Shown piece after piece: positions 7,150-13,786 of a DNA stretch of 17,162 nt. Source of the stretch: Desulfatitalea sp. UBA4791 (GTDB lineage: Bacteria; Desulfobacterota; Desulfobacteria; Desulfobacterales; Desulfosarcinaceae); NCBI GenBank assembly GCA_002402905.1, contig DHGT01000124.1:17223-34384 (forward strand), read 5' to 3'. Positions within the stretch are counted from its first letter, which is position 1. The number at the start of each line of letters is the position of its first letter. A program made the translations under genes and the position numbers. Below the pieces are notes generated by a model. The model had not been told where the DNA came from. It did no database searches and was given only the letters and a program-made list of their open reading frames with translations.

Positions 7150-9129
7150 TTAGTCAGGAATGATCTTGATGTAGTCTTTCTTCATCACATTCCATTCCTT
7201 CTTCTCCGGATCGAACTTGGAGTTGACGAAACAGAACCAGTTGGCATCATCCTGTCCGGGGTAGTCGGCCTGATAGTAGAAGCCCGGGTAGCGGGTCTCT
7301 TTACGGAACTGGATGTGACGCAGGTGAGCCTCCACCGTCCAGATGCGGTGTTCGATCTCCCAGGCGCGCATCAGTTCGTGCAGATCGCCGGCCGCCATTT
7401 TTGCACAGTCCTCGCGCATGGTCTTGAGCAGATCCATGACGATTTCCAAACTCTTGCTGCTGGTCATGTAGTAGGTGGCCGTGCCGGCACCGTACTCATG
7501 GGTCGCCTTCATCAACCGGTACATCATCCCATTGGGTTTGATGTAGTTGGGGTTGATGTCGATGGCGGTGGTGTAGTTGCAGTGATCGAGGAAGGTGCGA
7601 ACCGGTTTGTAAACCAGATCGACCAGCTCTTGCTTGCTCTGCTTCAGGGTCGGTTTGAAGTCGGCATGATCCTTGGCATAGCGCACCATCTGCTTGGCCG
7701 CGATACGACCCTCGGCATGGGAACCGGAGGAGAACTTGTGGCCGGAGCAACCCACGCCGTCGCCGGAGGTAAACAGGCCGTTGACCGTGGTCATACGGTT
7801 GTACACCTTGCCGTTGTCGGCTTTAATTTTGTAAGCATCCGGCACCCAATCCAGGTCCGGACCGGAGGTCCACAGACCGCAGCAACCGGAGTGGGAACCC
7901 AGCAGGTACGGCTCGGTGGGCATAACTTCGGAATTCTTCTTCTCCGGCTCGCAGTCCTGAGCACACCACAGGTTGGCCTGGCCACAGGTCATATCCAGGA
8001 AGTCTTCCCAAGCTTCGGACTCCAGGTGCTTGAGCTCTTTCTTGTCCATGGTCTTGCCCAGGTTCGCCAGTGCGGTGACGGTGTCCATGATGATCGGGCC
8101 GCGGCCGGCTTTCATCTCGAACAGCATCAGGTGGTTGCGCAGGCAGGTCGGGGTGATGGCGGCGGTGCCGTAAGGCGCATAGTTCTGCAGCTCTTGTTTA
8201 GCGGCATCGCTGGCGGCGAAATTCTCGCCCAGGCCGTTGAGGGTCTTGGCCTTGAACAGCAGGAACCAGGCACCCACCGGGCCGTAACCGTCTTTGAAGC
8301 GGGCCGGGGTGAAACGGTTTTCCATCATGGAGAGTTCGGCACCGACCTTCATGCACATGGTGTAGGTGGAACCGGCGTTCCACACCGGGTACCAGGCACG
8401 GCCCTTGCCCTCGCCAACCGAACGCGGCTGGTAGATATTCACCGCGCCGCCGCAGGCGACCATCATGGTTTTGCATTTGATGATGTAGACTTTGTTCTCA
8501 CGTACCGAGAAACCCACGGCACCGGCGATGGTGTTGGGTTTGTTGGCATCCAGGAGCAGCTCGACGATGAAGCAGCGCTCGATGATGTTGTCGGCGCCCA
8601 AGGCTTTCTTGGCGGCCTCGGCCACGACGCGCTTATACGATTCACCGTTGATCATGATCTGCCATTTACCGGTGCGGACCGGTTGGGCGCCGCTCTTCAA
8701 GGTACCCATGGCCTGACCTTTTTTACCGTCGAGGTTTTTGCCCTCGGCCGATTTCTTCCAGATCGGCAGGCCCCACTCTTCGAACAGGTAGACCGAGTCA
8801 TCGACATGGCAGCCCAGGTCGAAGATCAGGTCTTCGCGCACCAGGCCCATCAGGTCGTTGCGCACCATGCGGACGTAGTCGTCCGGGCTGTTCTCGCCGA
8901 TAAAGGTGTTGATGGCGGACAGGCCCTGGGCCACAGCGCCGGAACGCTCCATGGCGGCCTTGTCGCACAGCAGCACGGTCTGGCCCGGCTGGATCCATTT
9001 ATTGATTTCAAACGCGGTACCGCAAGCAGCCATGCCACCGCCCACGATAAGGATATCAACTTCTTTTTCAACAACTTCAGGGTCCCGCACAGCTTTGAGT
9101 TCACCCAAAGGCTTATTCGGTAATGCCAT
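7150..9129 (-). CDS. aprA: Adenylylsulfate (APS) reductase subunit alpha
   Basis: This is the catalytic FAD subunit of dissimilatory APS reductase, which reduces adenosine 5'-phosphosulfate to sulfite and AMP in the cytoplasm. At 659 residues it has the usual family length. The N-terminus has the flavin motif DILIVGGGMAACGTAFE (GGG at 30-32), and the characteristic blocks NRFTPARFKDGYGPVGAW, GRGPIIMDT and SGDGVGCSGHKFSSGSHAEG follow. It belongs to the succinate dehydrogenase/fumarate reductase flavoprotein fold. The start at 9129 is set by AGGAGG in the 59-nt gap after aprB. It forms an operon with aprB and ends at a strong terminator. Codon use is strongly GC-biased and regular, consistent with high expression. 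Confidence 0.98.
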   Translation of the reverse strand: MALPNKPLGELKAVRDPEVVEKEVDILIVGGGMAACGTAFEINKWIQPGQTVLLCDKAAMERSGAVAQGLSAINTFIGENSPDDYVRMVRNDLMGLVREDLIFDLGCHVDDSVYLFEEWGLPIWKKSAEGKNLDGKKGQAMGTLKSGAQPVRTGKWQIMINGESYKRVVAEAAKKALGADNIIERCFIVELLLDANKPNTIAGAVGFSVRENKVYIIKCKTMMVACGGAVNIYQPRSVGEGKGRAWYPVWNAGSTYTMCMKVGAELSMMENRFTPARFKDGYGPVGAWFLLFKAKTLNGLGENFAASDAAKQELQNYAPYGTAAITPTCLRNHLMLFEMKAGRGPIIMDTVTALANLGKTMDKKELKHLESEAWEDFLDMTCGQANLWCAQDCEPEKKNSEVMPTEPYLLGSHSGCCGLWTSGPDLDWVPDAYKIKADNGKVYNRMTTVNGLFTSGDGVGCSGHKFSSGSHAEGRIAAKQMVRYAKDHADFKPTLKQSKQELVDLVYKPVRTFLDHCNYTTAIDINPNYIKPNGMMYRLMKATHEYGAGTATYYMTSSKSLEIVMDLLKTMREDCAKMAAGDLHELMRAWEIEHRIWTVEAHLRHIQFRKETRYPGFYYQADYPGQDDANWFCFVNSKFDPEKKEWNVMKKDYIKIIPD

Positions 9130-9188
9130 ATCTATACCTCCTAAAAATTATATCGAAGTGTATGAATTAATGGATTCAAATCTCCGCC

Positions 9189-9626
9189 CTACACGGTCGC
9201 CTTGGGAGTTGGCAGCGCGCGGCCGTCGGCTTCCTCGGTGGAAAGCAGCTGGCTGTCGAGATCTTTGCCCTTCAGGCTTTCATAAGCATTGGCAGCACCT
9301 TCCGGAGTGGTGCGAATGGGGAACTTGAACCGTTTGATGAGTCCGTTGCGGAACTTGCAGGTCCACATGACGTCTTCGGTACCCATCATGGGCATGATGG
9401 AGCTTCCCAGGGGTACGAAATCGGCATAGCCGCGCACTTCGATTGCCTGGGTGGGGCAGATTTTAACACAGGAGAAGCACTCCCAGCACTGATCCGGCTC
9501 TTGGTTATAAGCCTTCATGGCGTTGGGATCCAGAACCATCAGATCGTTGGGGCAAATGTACATGCAAGCGGTCTTGTCGCCACCCTTGCATCCGTCACAT
9601 TTTTCCTGAATTACGAAACTTGGCAT
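9189..9626 (-). CDS. aprB: Adenylylsulfate (APS) reductase subunit beta
   Basis: This is the ferredoxin subunit that passes electrons, probably from the Qmo complex, to the FAD of AprA. The 145-residue protein holds two [4Fe-4S] motifs. The first is C10-C13-C21-C25 with the insertion typical of AprB (CDGCKGGDKTACMYICP), and the second is C47-C50-C53-C57 (CWECFSCVKICP). A C-terminal extension from about residue 80 wraps AprA in known structures. AGGAGG lies nine bases before the ATG. It is the first gene of the aprBA unit. The long AT-rich region upstream should hold its promoter. Confidence 0.97.
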   Translation of the reverse strand: MPSFVIQEKCDGCKGGDKTACMYICPNDLMVLDPNAMKAYNQEPDQCWECFSCVKICPTQAIEVRGYADFVPLGSSIMPMMGTEDVMWTCKFRNGLIKRFKFPIRTTPEGAANAYESLKGKDLDSQLLSTEEADGRALPTPKATV

Positions 9627-9644
9627 TTAATATACCTCCTAAAT

Positions 9645-9663
9645 TTGGTTTTTAAAAATCCAA
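9645..9663. promoter_or_regulatory. AT-rich imperfect palindrome just upstream of aprB
   Basis: TTGGTTTTTAAAAATCCAA is self-complementary at 17 of 19 positions and sits immediately before the aprB Shine-Dalgarno. On the minus strand TTGAGG, 17 nt, TTTAAA overlaps it as a weak -35/-10 candidate with a very short leader. Either an operator or a leader hairpin would fit; neither is proven. Confidence 0.35.
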
Positions 9664-9772
9664 CCAATCCACGCCTCAAAACATGTGGAACCTTAAGCTC
9701 TTTTCCTTGCACCCCCCTTCGTTTTGGTTGTCCGATGATTATCCTTCACGGACTTATGTAAAAGGCAAGTCT

Positions 9773-9793
9773 AAAAAGCTGCGGACCCGCAGC
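9773..9793 (-). terminator. Terminator-like hairpin in the aprB upstream region
   Basis: GCTGCGG (9778-9784) pairs with CCGCAGC (9787-9793), and on the minus strand the stem is followed directly by TTTTTAG. It points toward aprB about 150 nt upstream of its start. It could stop transcription entering from the right or, if the apr promoter is further upstream, act as an attenuator in the aprBA leader. Confidence 0.5.
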
Positions 9794-9926
9794 ATCACAT
9801 ATCATTTGAAGAGAAAAAATTAAGTTATAAAATCAACAGTTTATATTTAAAACAAGATAAGATGAATAGCACCCTGCCACCCTCTTGTCAATAAATTTCA
9901 ACATGACCGAATGGCTAAAATCGGAT

Positions 9927-10106
9927 TCAAAGGCCCGTCAAATCTGGATCTCCAATATATGGAATGCAGTGCGGACCCATATCACAACATATAGTGCGAT
10001 AGCCATTTTTTCCTTTCGAGTTCATGCTGGCCTCGAGGCATGCCTCGCCATATGGAGTCTTCAACCCCGCGGAGGACACCACGACGATGCCGATGTGGCT
10101 CGCCAT
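9927..10106 (-). pseudogene. Possible remnant of an aspartate/glutamate racemase-family gene
   Basis: Reading the minus strand from the ATG at 10106 gives MASHIGIVVVSSAG at the N-terminus and, further on, YRTIC and MGPH before a stop at 9927 (59 residues). Anaerobe racemase-family proteins often start with a similar IGIV...G...YRTIC...GPH order over their first 35 residues. Here an extra segment of about 20 residues interrupts the order and everything after it is missing. A weak AAAAGG precedes the ATG. The match is from memory and short, so chance resemblance remains quite possible. Confidence 0.25.
10034..10047. repeat. 14-bp perfect palindrome
   Basis: CGAGGCATGCCTCG is fully self-complementary with no spacer. 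It lies about 410 nt before aprB and 550 nt before the hdrD-like gene, inside the possible racemase remnant. It may be an operator or chance. Confidence 0.25.
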
Positions 10107-10173
10107 ACCTTTTCGGTAAATATCGCGGCAAGTGTCGGTAACCCGGCGAGGCGGATTATAAAAGCAGATGGTA

Positions 10174-10194
10174 TGAATTGAAAATATTAATTCA
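10174..10194. promoter_or_regulatory. AT-rich inverted repeat in the divergent intergenic region
   Basis: TGAATT, nine bases, AATTCA forms a symmetrical AT-rich site, and GTATGA is repeated at 10171-10176 and 10195-10200. Such symmetry is common in binding sites of redox regulators of the CRP/FNR or Rex type. The match to any consensus is weak, and it is far from both start codons. Confidence 0.2.
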
Positions 10195-10594
10195 GTATGA
10201 CGCTTGGCATTGATTATATCGCTTTGACTTTTTGTGTCAGCCCTTTTAGTGGTTACGCCTGCCTGATGCCTATCCAAAAACAGGAAGGACATGGCGCAGG
10301 AATTTGATTGCCATTAATTTGGAAAGAGCCACATGCCCCACCTGCACCGACACACTGGTTTCACCTGAGCAAACCGCTGCTCGCAGCCCGGGCTGGCGTG
10401 CGCAGGCATAGAAACCGACCGTCGGTGCCTCTCCGCCGAACAGTAGATTCGGCACAGCACACATCACAACCTCGACGGGTACCTGCCAGGTACTTGGATA
10501 TGCCTTGTGAAGATGTCTTGACCCGGGTCCGGGCCGAGCCGGCGGCGATTCCTGAAAACCCATCGCGCCGCATGCGCGGAAAGGAGTTCCGGTC

Positions 10595-11926
10595 ATGTCC
10601 CAACCCATCGTGTTGAAAGGCCCCAACAAGGAACGATTTCTCGACAAGGTCCGACACCTCATCCCCAGAGGTGAAAATCTCAACCTGTGCCTCACCTGCG
10701 GCGCCTGCGCTTCGGGCTGCCCGGCCACCGGCCTGGAAGGCATGGACCCGCGCAAATTCCTGCGCATGGTCACCCTCGGCATGGACGAGGAGATCACCAA
10801 ACATCCCTGGGTCTGGATGTGCTCCATGTGCAACCGCTGCATGCATGTCTGCCCCATGGCCATCAACATCCCGGGTCTGGTTTATGAGGCCCGCAAATTG
10901 TGGCCCCGGGAGGAACGCCCCAAGGGCATCCTGGCCTCCTGCGACATGGCCTTGCGTAACGAAAGCTGCAGCGCCATGGGCACACCCCCCGAGGATTTCC
11001 GCTTTGTGGTCGAGGATGTGCTCGACGAGGTTCGCGGCACGCAACCGGGCTGGGAAACGCTCGAAGCGCCGCTGGAAAAGGAGGGTGCCCACTTTTTCCT
11101 CAGCCAGAACTCCCGCGAGCCGGTCACCGAACCGGACGAGATGGTGCCCCTGTGGAAAATTCTTCACCTGGCCGGCGCGGACTGGACCTACAGCTGTGAA
11201 GCATGGGGCGGTGAAAATTACTGCATGTTCCTGGCAGATGACGAGAATTGGGAAAAGACATCCTCCCGCACCCTCAGACAGGCCAAAGAGCTGGGATGCA
11301 AAGTCTACTTGAATACAGAGTGCGGTCATTCCACCTATGCGGTCTGGGCCGCCAACAAGAAGTTCAATATCCATACCGAATTAGAAATCGCACCCTTGGT
11401 GGCCTACTACTACGAATGGATCACATCGGGAAAATTGAAGGTCAGCTCCGATTGGAACAAAGACCTGAAACTCAAATTCACTGTCCAGGACCCTTGCAAC
11501 CAGATCCGCAAAAGCTATGGGGACGAACAGGCCGAGAAAATGCGCTTCGTGCTCAAGGCGTGTGTAGGCGAGGAGAACTTCGTCGACATGGTCCCCAACA
11601 GGTCGAACAACTACTGCTGCGGTGGCGGCGGCGGTTATCTGCAATCCGGCTATACGGAAGCGCGCCATCAATACGGCAAAATCAAGTTTGACCAAATCAT
11701 CGCTACGGGCGCCGACTACTGCGTGACGCCCTGCCACAACTGCCATGCCCAGATCCATGACCTGGCCGAACATTTCGGGGGAAGCTATCACACCGTCCAC
11801 ATGTGGAGCATTGTGGCCCTCGCCCTGGGTGTCCTGGCTGACAATGAGCGGGAGTATTTAGGCGATGACCTGAAGGAGGTCTGGCTGCCGGGCGAGCCGG
11901 GAACGCCCAATCCGTTTATGGGTTGA
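10595..11926 (+). CDS. HdrD-like heterodisulfide reductase-related Fe-S protein
   Basis: The 443-residue protein joins an HdrC-like ferredoxin part to an HdrB-like part, as in HdrD, TmcB and DsrK. Two [4Fe-4S] motifs lie at C32-C35-C38-C42 (CLTCGACASGCP) and C76-C79-C82-C86 (CSMCNRCMHVCP). The C-terminal CCG domain is canonical: C301 (DPCNQ), C341-C342 (NYCCGGGGG) and C380-C383 (CHNC), a set that in HdrB binds a noncubane [4Fe-4S] cluster. The first CCG domain is degenerate: the expected CCG is replaced by EAWGGENYC. No membrane segment is present. AGGAG precedes the ATG. It heads a rightward operon with two MvhD-family genes, so it probably takes part in cytoplasmic thiol/disulfide or ferredoxin-linked electron transfer. 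The partner is unknown. Confidence 0.9.
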   Translation: MSQPIVLKGPNKERFLDKVRHLIPRGENLNLCLTCGACASGCPATGLEGMDPRKFLRMVTLGMDEEITKHPWVWMCSMCNRCMHVCPMAINIPGLVYEARKLWPREERPKGILASCDMALRNESCSAMGTPPEDFRFVVEDVLDEVRGTQPGWETLEAPLEKEGAHFFLSQNSREPVTEPDEMVPLWKILHLAGADWTYSCEAWGGENYCMFLADDENWEKTSSRTLRQAKELGCKVYLNTECGHSTYAVWAANKKFNIHTELEIAPLVAYYYEWITSGKLKVSSDWNKDLKLKFTVQDPCNQIRKSYGDEQAEKMRFVLKACVGEENFVDMVPNRSNNYCCGGGGGYLQSGYTEARHQYGKIKFDQIIATGADYCVTPCHNCHAQIHDLAEHFGGSYHTVHMWSIVALALGVLADNEREYLGDDLKEVWLPGEPGTPNPFMG

Positions 11927-12013
11927 ATAGATTCGACATGACGTCCGGAGCGCAGAGAAGCAAAAGGACGCTGCCGATTCCATGGTGCAAAACCCACAGG
12001 CAAGGAGGCATAC

Positions 12014-12451
12014 ATGACCGCCGACAACCTCTTCGAGCCCCAGATTCTGGCCTTTTGCTGCAAATACTGTGCATATGCGGCCGGTGATCTGGCCGGGAGC
12101 ATGCGCCTGACCTACCCGGCCAATGTCAAGATCATTCAGGTCCCATGTACCGGCCGGGTGGATATGAGCCATCTGCTCAAGGCCATCGAAAATGGAGCCG
12201 ACGGCGTATACGTGGCTGGCTGTCTGGAAGGCGAATGCCATTTTCTAGAAGGCAACCTGAAGGCCCGGAAAAGGGTTGCCGCGGTGCGGAAGCTGCTGGC
12301 CGAGGCAGGCATAGAACCCGAGCGAGTCCAAATGTTCAATCTCAGCTCGGCCATGGGGCCGCGCTTTGCAGAAATCGCGACGGATATGACCGAAACCATT
12401 CGCCGGCTCGGTCCGTCGCCCGTCCGGCGCAGAGATCCAATTGCTTTATAA
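12014..12451 (+). CDS. MvhD/HdrF-family hydrogenase iron-sulfur subunit (copy 1)
   Basis: This 145-residue protein is of the MvhD (FlpD) family, small proteins that bind a [2Fe-2S] cluster and pass electrons to HdrA- or HdrD-type partners. Cysteines 15, 16 and 19 (FCCKYC), 45 (VPCTGR), 70 and 75 (GCLEGECHF) mark the family. The usual FxCNWCTYG is changed here to FCCKYCAYA, and GCHPGDCHY to GCLEGECHF, so this is the more divergent of the two copies. AGGAGG lies seven bases before the ATG. It follows the HdrD-like gene after 87 nt and precedes the second copy, which suggests one complex. Confidence 0.92.
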   Translation: MTADNLFEPQILAFCCKYCAYAAGDLAGSMRLTYPANVKIIQVPCTGRVDMSHLLKAIENGADGVYVAGCLEGECHFLEGNLKARKRVAAVRKLLAEAGIEPERVQMFNLSSAMGPRFAEIATDMTETIRRLGPSPVRRRDPIAL

Positions 12452-12494
12452 CCACTACACTCTAAAAACATGGAAGCATAGGAGAAGTGATGCC

Positions 12495-12956
12495 ATGACA
12501 GTAGAATGGCAACCGAAAATTGTCGCCTTTTTTTGCAACTGGTGCACCTATGGGGCCGCCGACCTGGCCGGCGTGAGCCGCCTGCAATATCCCCCCAACA
12601 TCCGCGTCATCCGGGTTCCGTGCAGCGGCCGTATCAGTCCCAAGTTCATTCTGGCCGCCCTGCGAAACGGCGCTGACGGCATATGGGTGTCTGGCTGCCA
12701 CCCGGGCGACTGCCATTATATTGAAGGCAATTACTACGCTCGCCGGAAATTTACTTTACTGAAAAATCTCCTGGAATACACCGGCTTGGAGCCGGGCAGG
12801 CTGCATTTTTCCTGGATCTCATCGGCCGAATCGACCAAATTTGCCGCCACGGCTCAAAAAGTGACTGATGCCGTCCTGGCTCTTGGGCCGGCCACACGAA
12901 TGATCAAAAAGCCGTTTCTGGATCCAATCGGTTCAATGGCGGAAAGCAGCAGGTGA
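12495..12956 (+). CDS. MvhD/HdrF-family hydrogenase iron-sulfur subunit (copy 2)
   Basis: This is a 153-residue MvhD-family electron carrier. It has the canonical family motifs FFCNWCTYG (C14, C17), RVPCSGR (C43) and GCHPGDCHY (C68, C73). The ATG at 12495 is preferred to an in-frame TTG at 12441 because AGGAG lies ten bases before it and the homologous part begins there. It is paralogous to the preceding gene but not a recent duplicate. The stop overlaps the possible GTG start of the next gene, so the two are probably translated together. It likely docks on an HdrA- or HdrD-type subunit. Confidence 0.94.
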   Translation: MTVEWQPKIVAFFCNWCTYGAADLAGVSRLQYPPNIRVIRVPCSGRISPKFILAALRNGADGIWVSGCHPGDCHYIEGNYYARRKFTLLKNLLEYTGLEPGRLHFSWISSAESTKFAATAQKVTDAVLALGPATRMIKKPFLDPIGSMAESSR

Positions 12957-12961
12957 ATATC

Positions 12962-13456
12962 ATGATTCAGCATGTCCATCTCGATCCCAAGATTAAAAAA
13001 AGCCTGGAATCGCTCCGGCGTTCGGGCAGAAAAGCGGTTCTGGCCGCCGCCAAAGCCGAAGAAATCATCCAACGCATGCAGCGGGGCCGCCTCATTCCGG
13101 AACTCGTCGGCACGGTGACCAAACATGGGGAACTGCGGATCAAGGGCATCATGAAGTACGACCTGGGCAGCGGCTACCGCCTGGTTGCTTTCAAACACCG
13201 ACGCCATCTTTTTCTGCTTTGCCTGGGAAGCCATGATGACTGCCACCGCTGGATCGAGAACAACCGCGAACTGACCGTCGAGCAGATCCAGGCACGCTGC
13301 AACGAACTGCCCAGAGATCCTTTGGGGGACCAGAAAATCAGCACGGCCGACAGCATTACCGTTCCAGATGAAGAAGATTTCGACCCTTTGGCCACCGCCA
13401 GCGACCAAGATCTAAGACGACTCTTTTGCGGTCTGGTAGGCCAATCGCCATCGTAG
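12962..13456 (+). CDS. RelE/ParE-like small protein, function unknown
   Basis: This protein of 164 residues is basic in its first two thirds. The stretch KGIMKYDLGSGYRLVAFKHR followed by LFLLCLGSHDDCHRWIENN (about 61-102) resembles the core strands of RelE/ParE toxins (L..GYR.....hhhhhhG.HD..). An N-terminal helical part (IKKSLESLRRSGRK...AEEIIQRMQRG) fits that fold. A C-terminal tail of about 60 acidic residues has no counterpart in short toxins. No antitoxin gene adjoins it. A GTG start at 12953 overlapping the previous stop is equally possible; the ATG has AGGTG upstream. It may be a domesticated RelE fold serving a redox operon. The fold assignment is tentative. Confidence 0.65.
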   Translation: MIQHVHLDPKIKKSLESLRRSGRKAVLAAAKAEEIIQRMQRGRLIPELVGTVTKHGELRIKGIMKYDLGSGYRLVAFKHRRHLFLLCLGSHDDCHRWIENNRELTVEQIQARCNELPRDPLGDQKISTADSITVPDEEDFDPLATASDQDLRRLFCGLVGQSPS

Positions 13457-13474
13457 AATAAAGGAGAATTATTC

Positions 13475-13786
13475 ATGTTGAATGTTACTGAAAAAGCCCA
13501 GGAGCAAATTGCACGCTACTTTGAAGAAAACGCGCTTAAACCCGTCCGGGTATTTTTAACCAGCAGTTGCAGCGGACAGCAAATTGTTCTGGCCCTGGAT
13601 GACGCCAAGCCGAACGATACCACCTTCGAATTCGCCGGTATTCAATATCTGGTGGACACGGCGTTCCTGGACCAGGCCCAGCCCATTGAAATCGATTTTG
13701 CCGGGAGCGGCTTCAAAGTTTCGTCCTCGCTAAAATTGGCCTGCGGTTGCGGGGGGTGCGGTTCGTCTGATGGATGCTGTTCATGA
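13475..13786 (+). CDS. A-type Fe-S carrier protein (IscA/HesB family)
   Basis: This 103-residue protein is of the IscA/HesB/ErpA fold. The three cysteines that hold the cluster in IscA are in place: C32 (SSCSGQQIVLALDD), C90 and C92 (LACGCGGC). A further Cys-rich tail (CGSSDGCCS) adds C95, C101 and C102. The pattern fits the HesB-related group that in some anaerobes is a selenoprotein; here all positions are Cys, with no in-frame TGA. AAGGAG precedes the ATG. It is expected to carry or insert Fe-S clusters, perhaps for neighbouring proteins. The ATG of the next gene overlaps its stop. Confidence 0.88.
   Translation: MLNVTEKAQEQIARYFEENALKPVRVFLTSSCSGQQIVLALDDAKPNDTTFEFAGIQYLVDTAFLDQAQPIEIDFAGSGFKVSSSLKLACGCGGCGSSDGCCS

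Larger units (their letters stand above)
9627..10594. other. Large intergenic region between divergent aprBA and hdrD-like operons (no confident gene)
   Basis: These 968 nt separate two oppositely directed units and should hold both promoters. The aprB side (9640-9900) is AT-rich. The hdrD side (10330-10590) is GC-rich with palindromes such as CAGCCCGGGCTG (10384-10395), GTACCT-GCC-AGGTAC (10479-10493) and GACCCGGGTC near 10520. Open frames here have poor starts and no recognisable domains, apart from a possible racemase fragment at 9927-10106. No tRNA, riboswitch or clear sigma-54 site was recognised. Confidence 0.6.

Noticed and set aside
6988..9123. A 711-codon open frame on the plus strand across aprA
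   Set aside because: It lies exactly antisense to aprA, a strongly supported gene. Its product is rich in V/G/H/A without known motifs, as expected for the complement of a GC-biased gene.
10204..10225. A possible -24/-12 (sigma-54) promoter around TTGGCAT
   Set aside because: The distance from GG to the next GC is 15 instead of 12 bases, and the -12 element TTGC is missing.
10198..10308. A 36-codon plus-strand frame starting MTLGIDYIALTF
   Set aside because: No Shine-Dalgarno sequence and no family resemblance. Too short to support.
10384..10395. GC-rich palindromes before the HdrD-like gene as terminators
   Set aside because: CAGCCCGGGCTG, GTACCT-GCC-AGGTAC and GACCCGGGTC have no T-runs and are short for this GC content, so chance is likely.
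9627..10594. CRISPR array, tRNA or riboswitch in the long intergenic region
   Set aside because: No regularly spaced repeats, cloverleaf ends or recognisable riboswitch core were seen on reading both strands.
10308..10616. A 102-codon plus-strand frame in the divergent intergenic region
   Set aside because: No ribosome site and no recognisable domain. It overlaps the start of the HdrD-like gene and looks like random GC-rich sequence.
10361..11374. A 337-codon minus-strand frame over the HdrD-like gene
   Set aside because: It is antisense to a gene with full Fe-S and CCG motifs and has no motif of its own.
13475..13786. A possible selenocysteine codon in the HesB-like gene
   Set aside because: The frame is open with Cys codons throughout. 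The TGA at the end is followed by no continuing homology and overlaps the next start.
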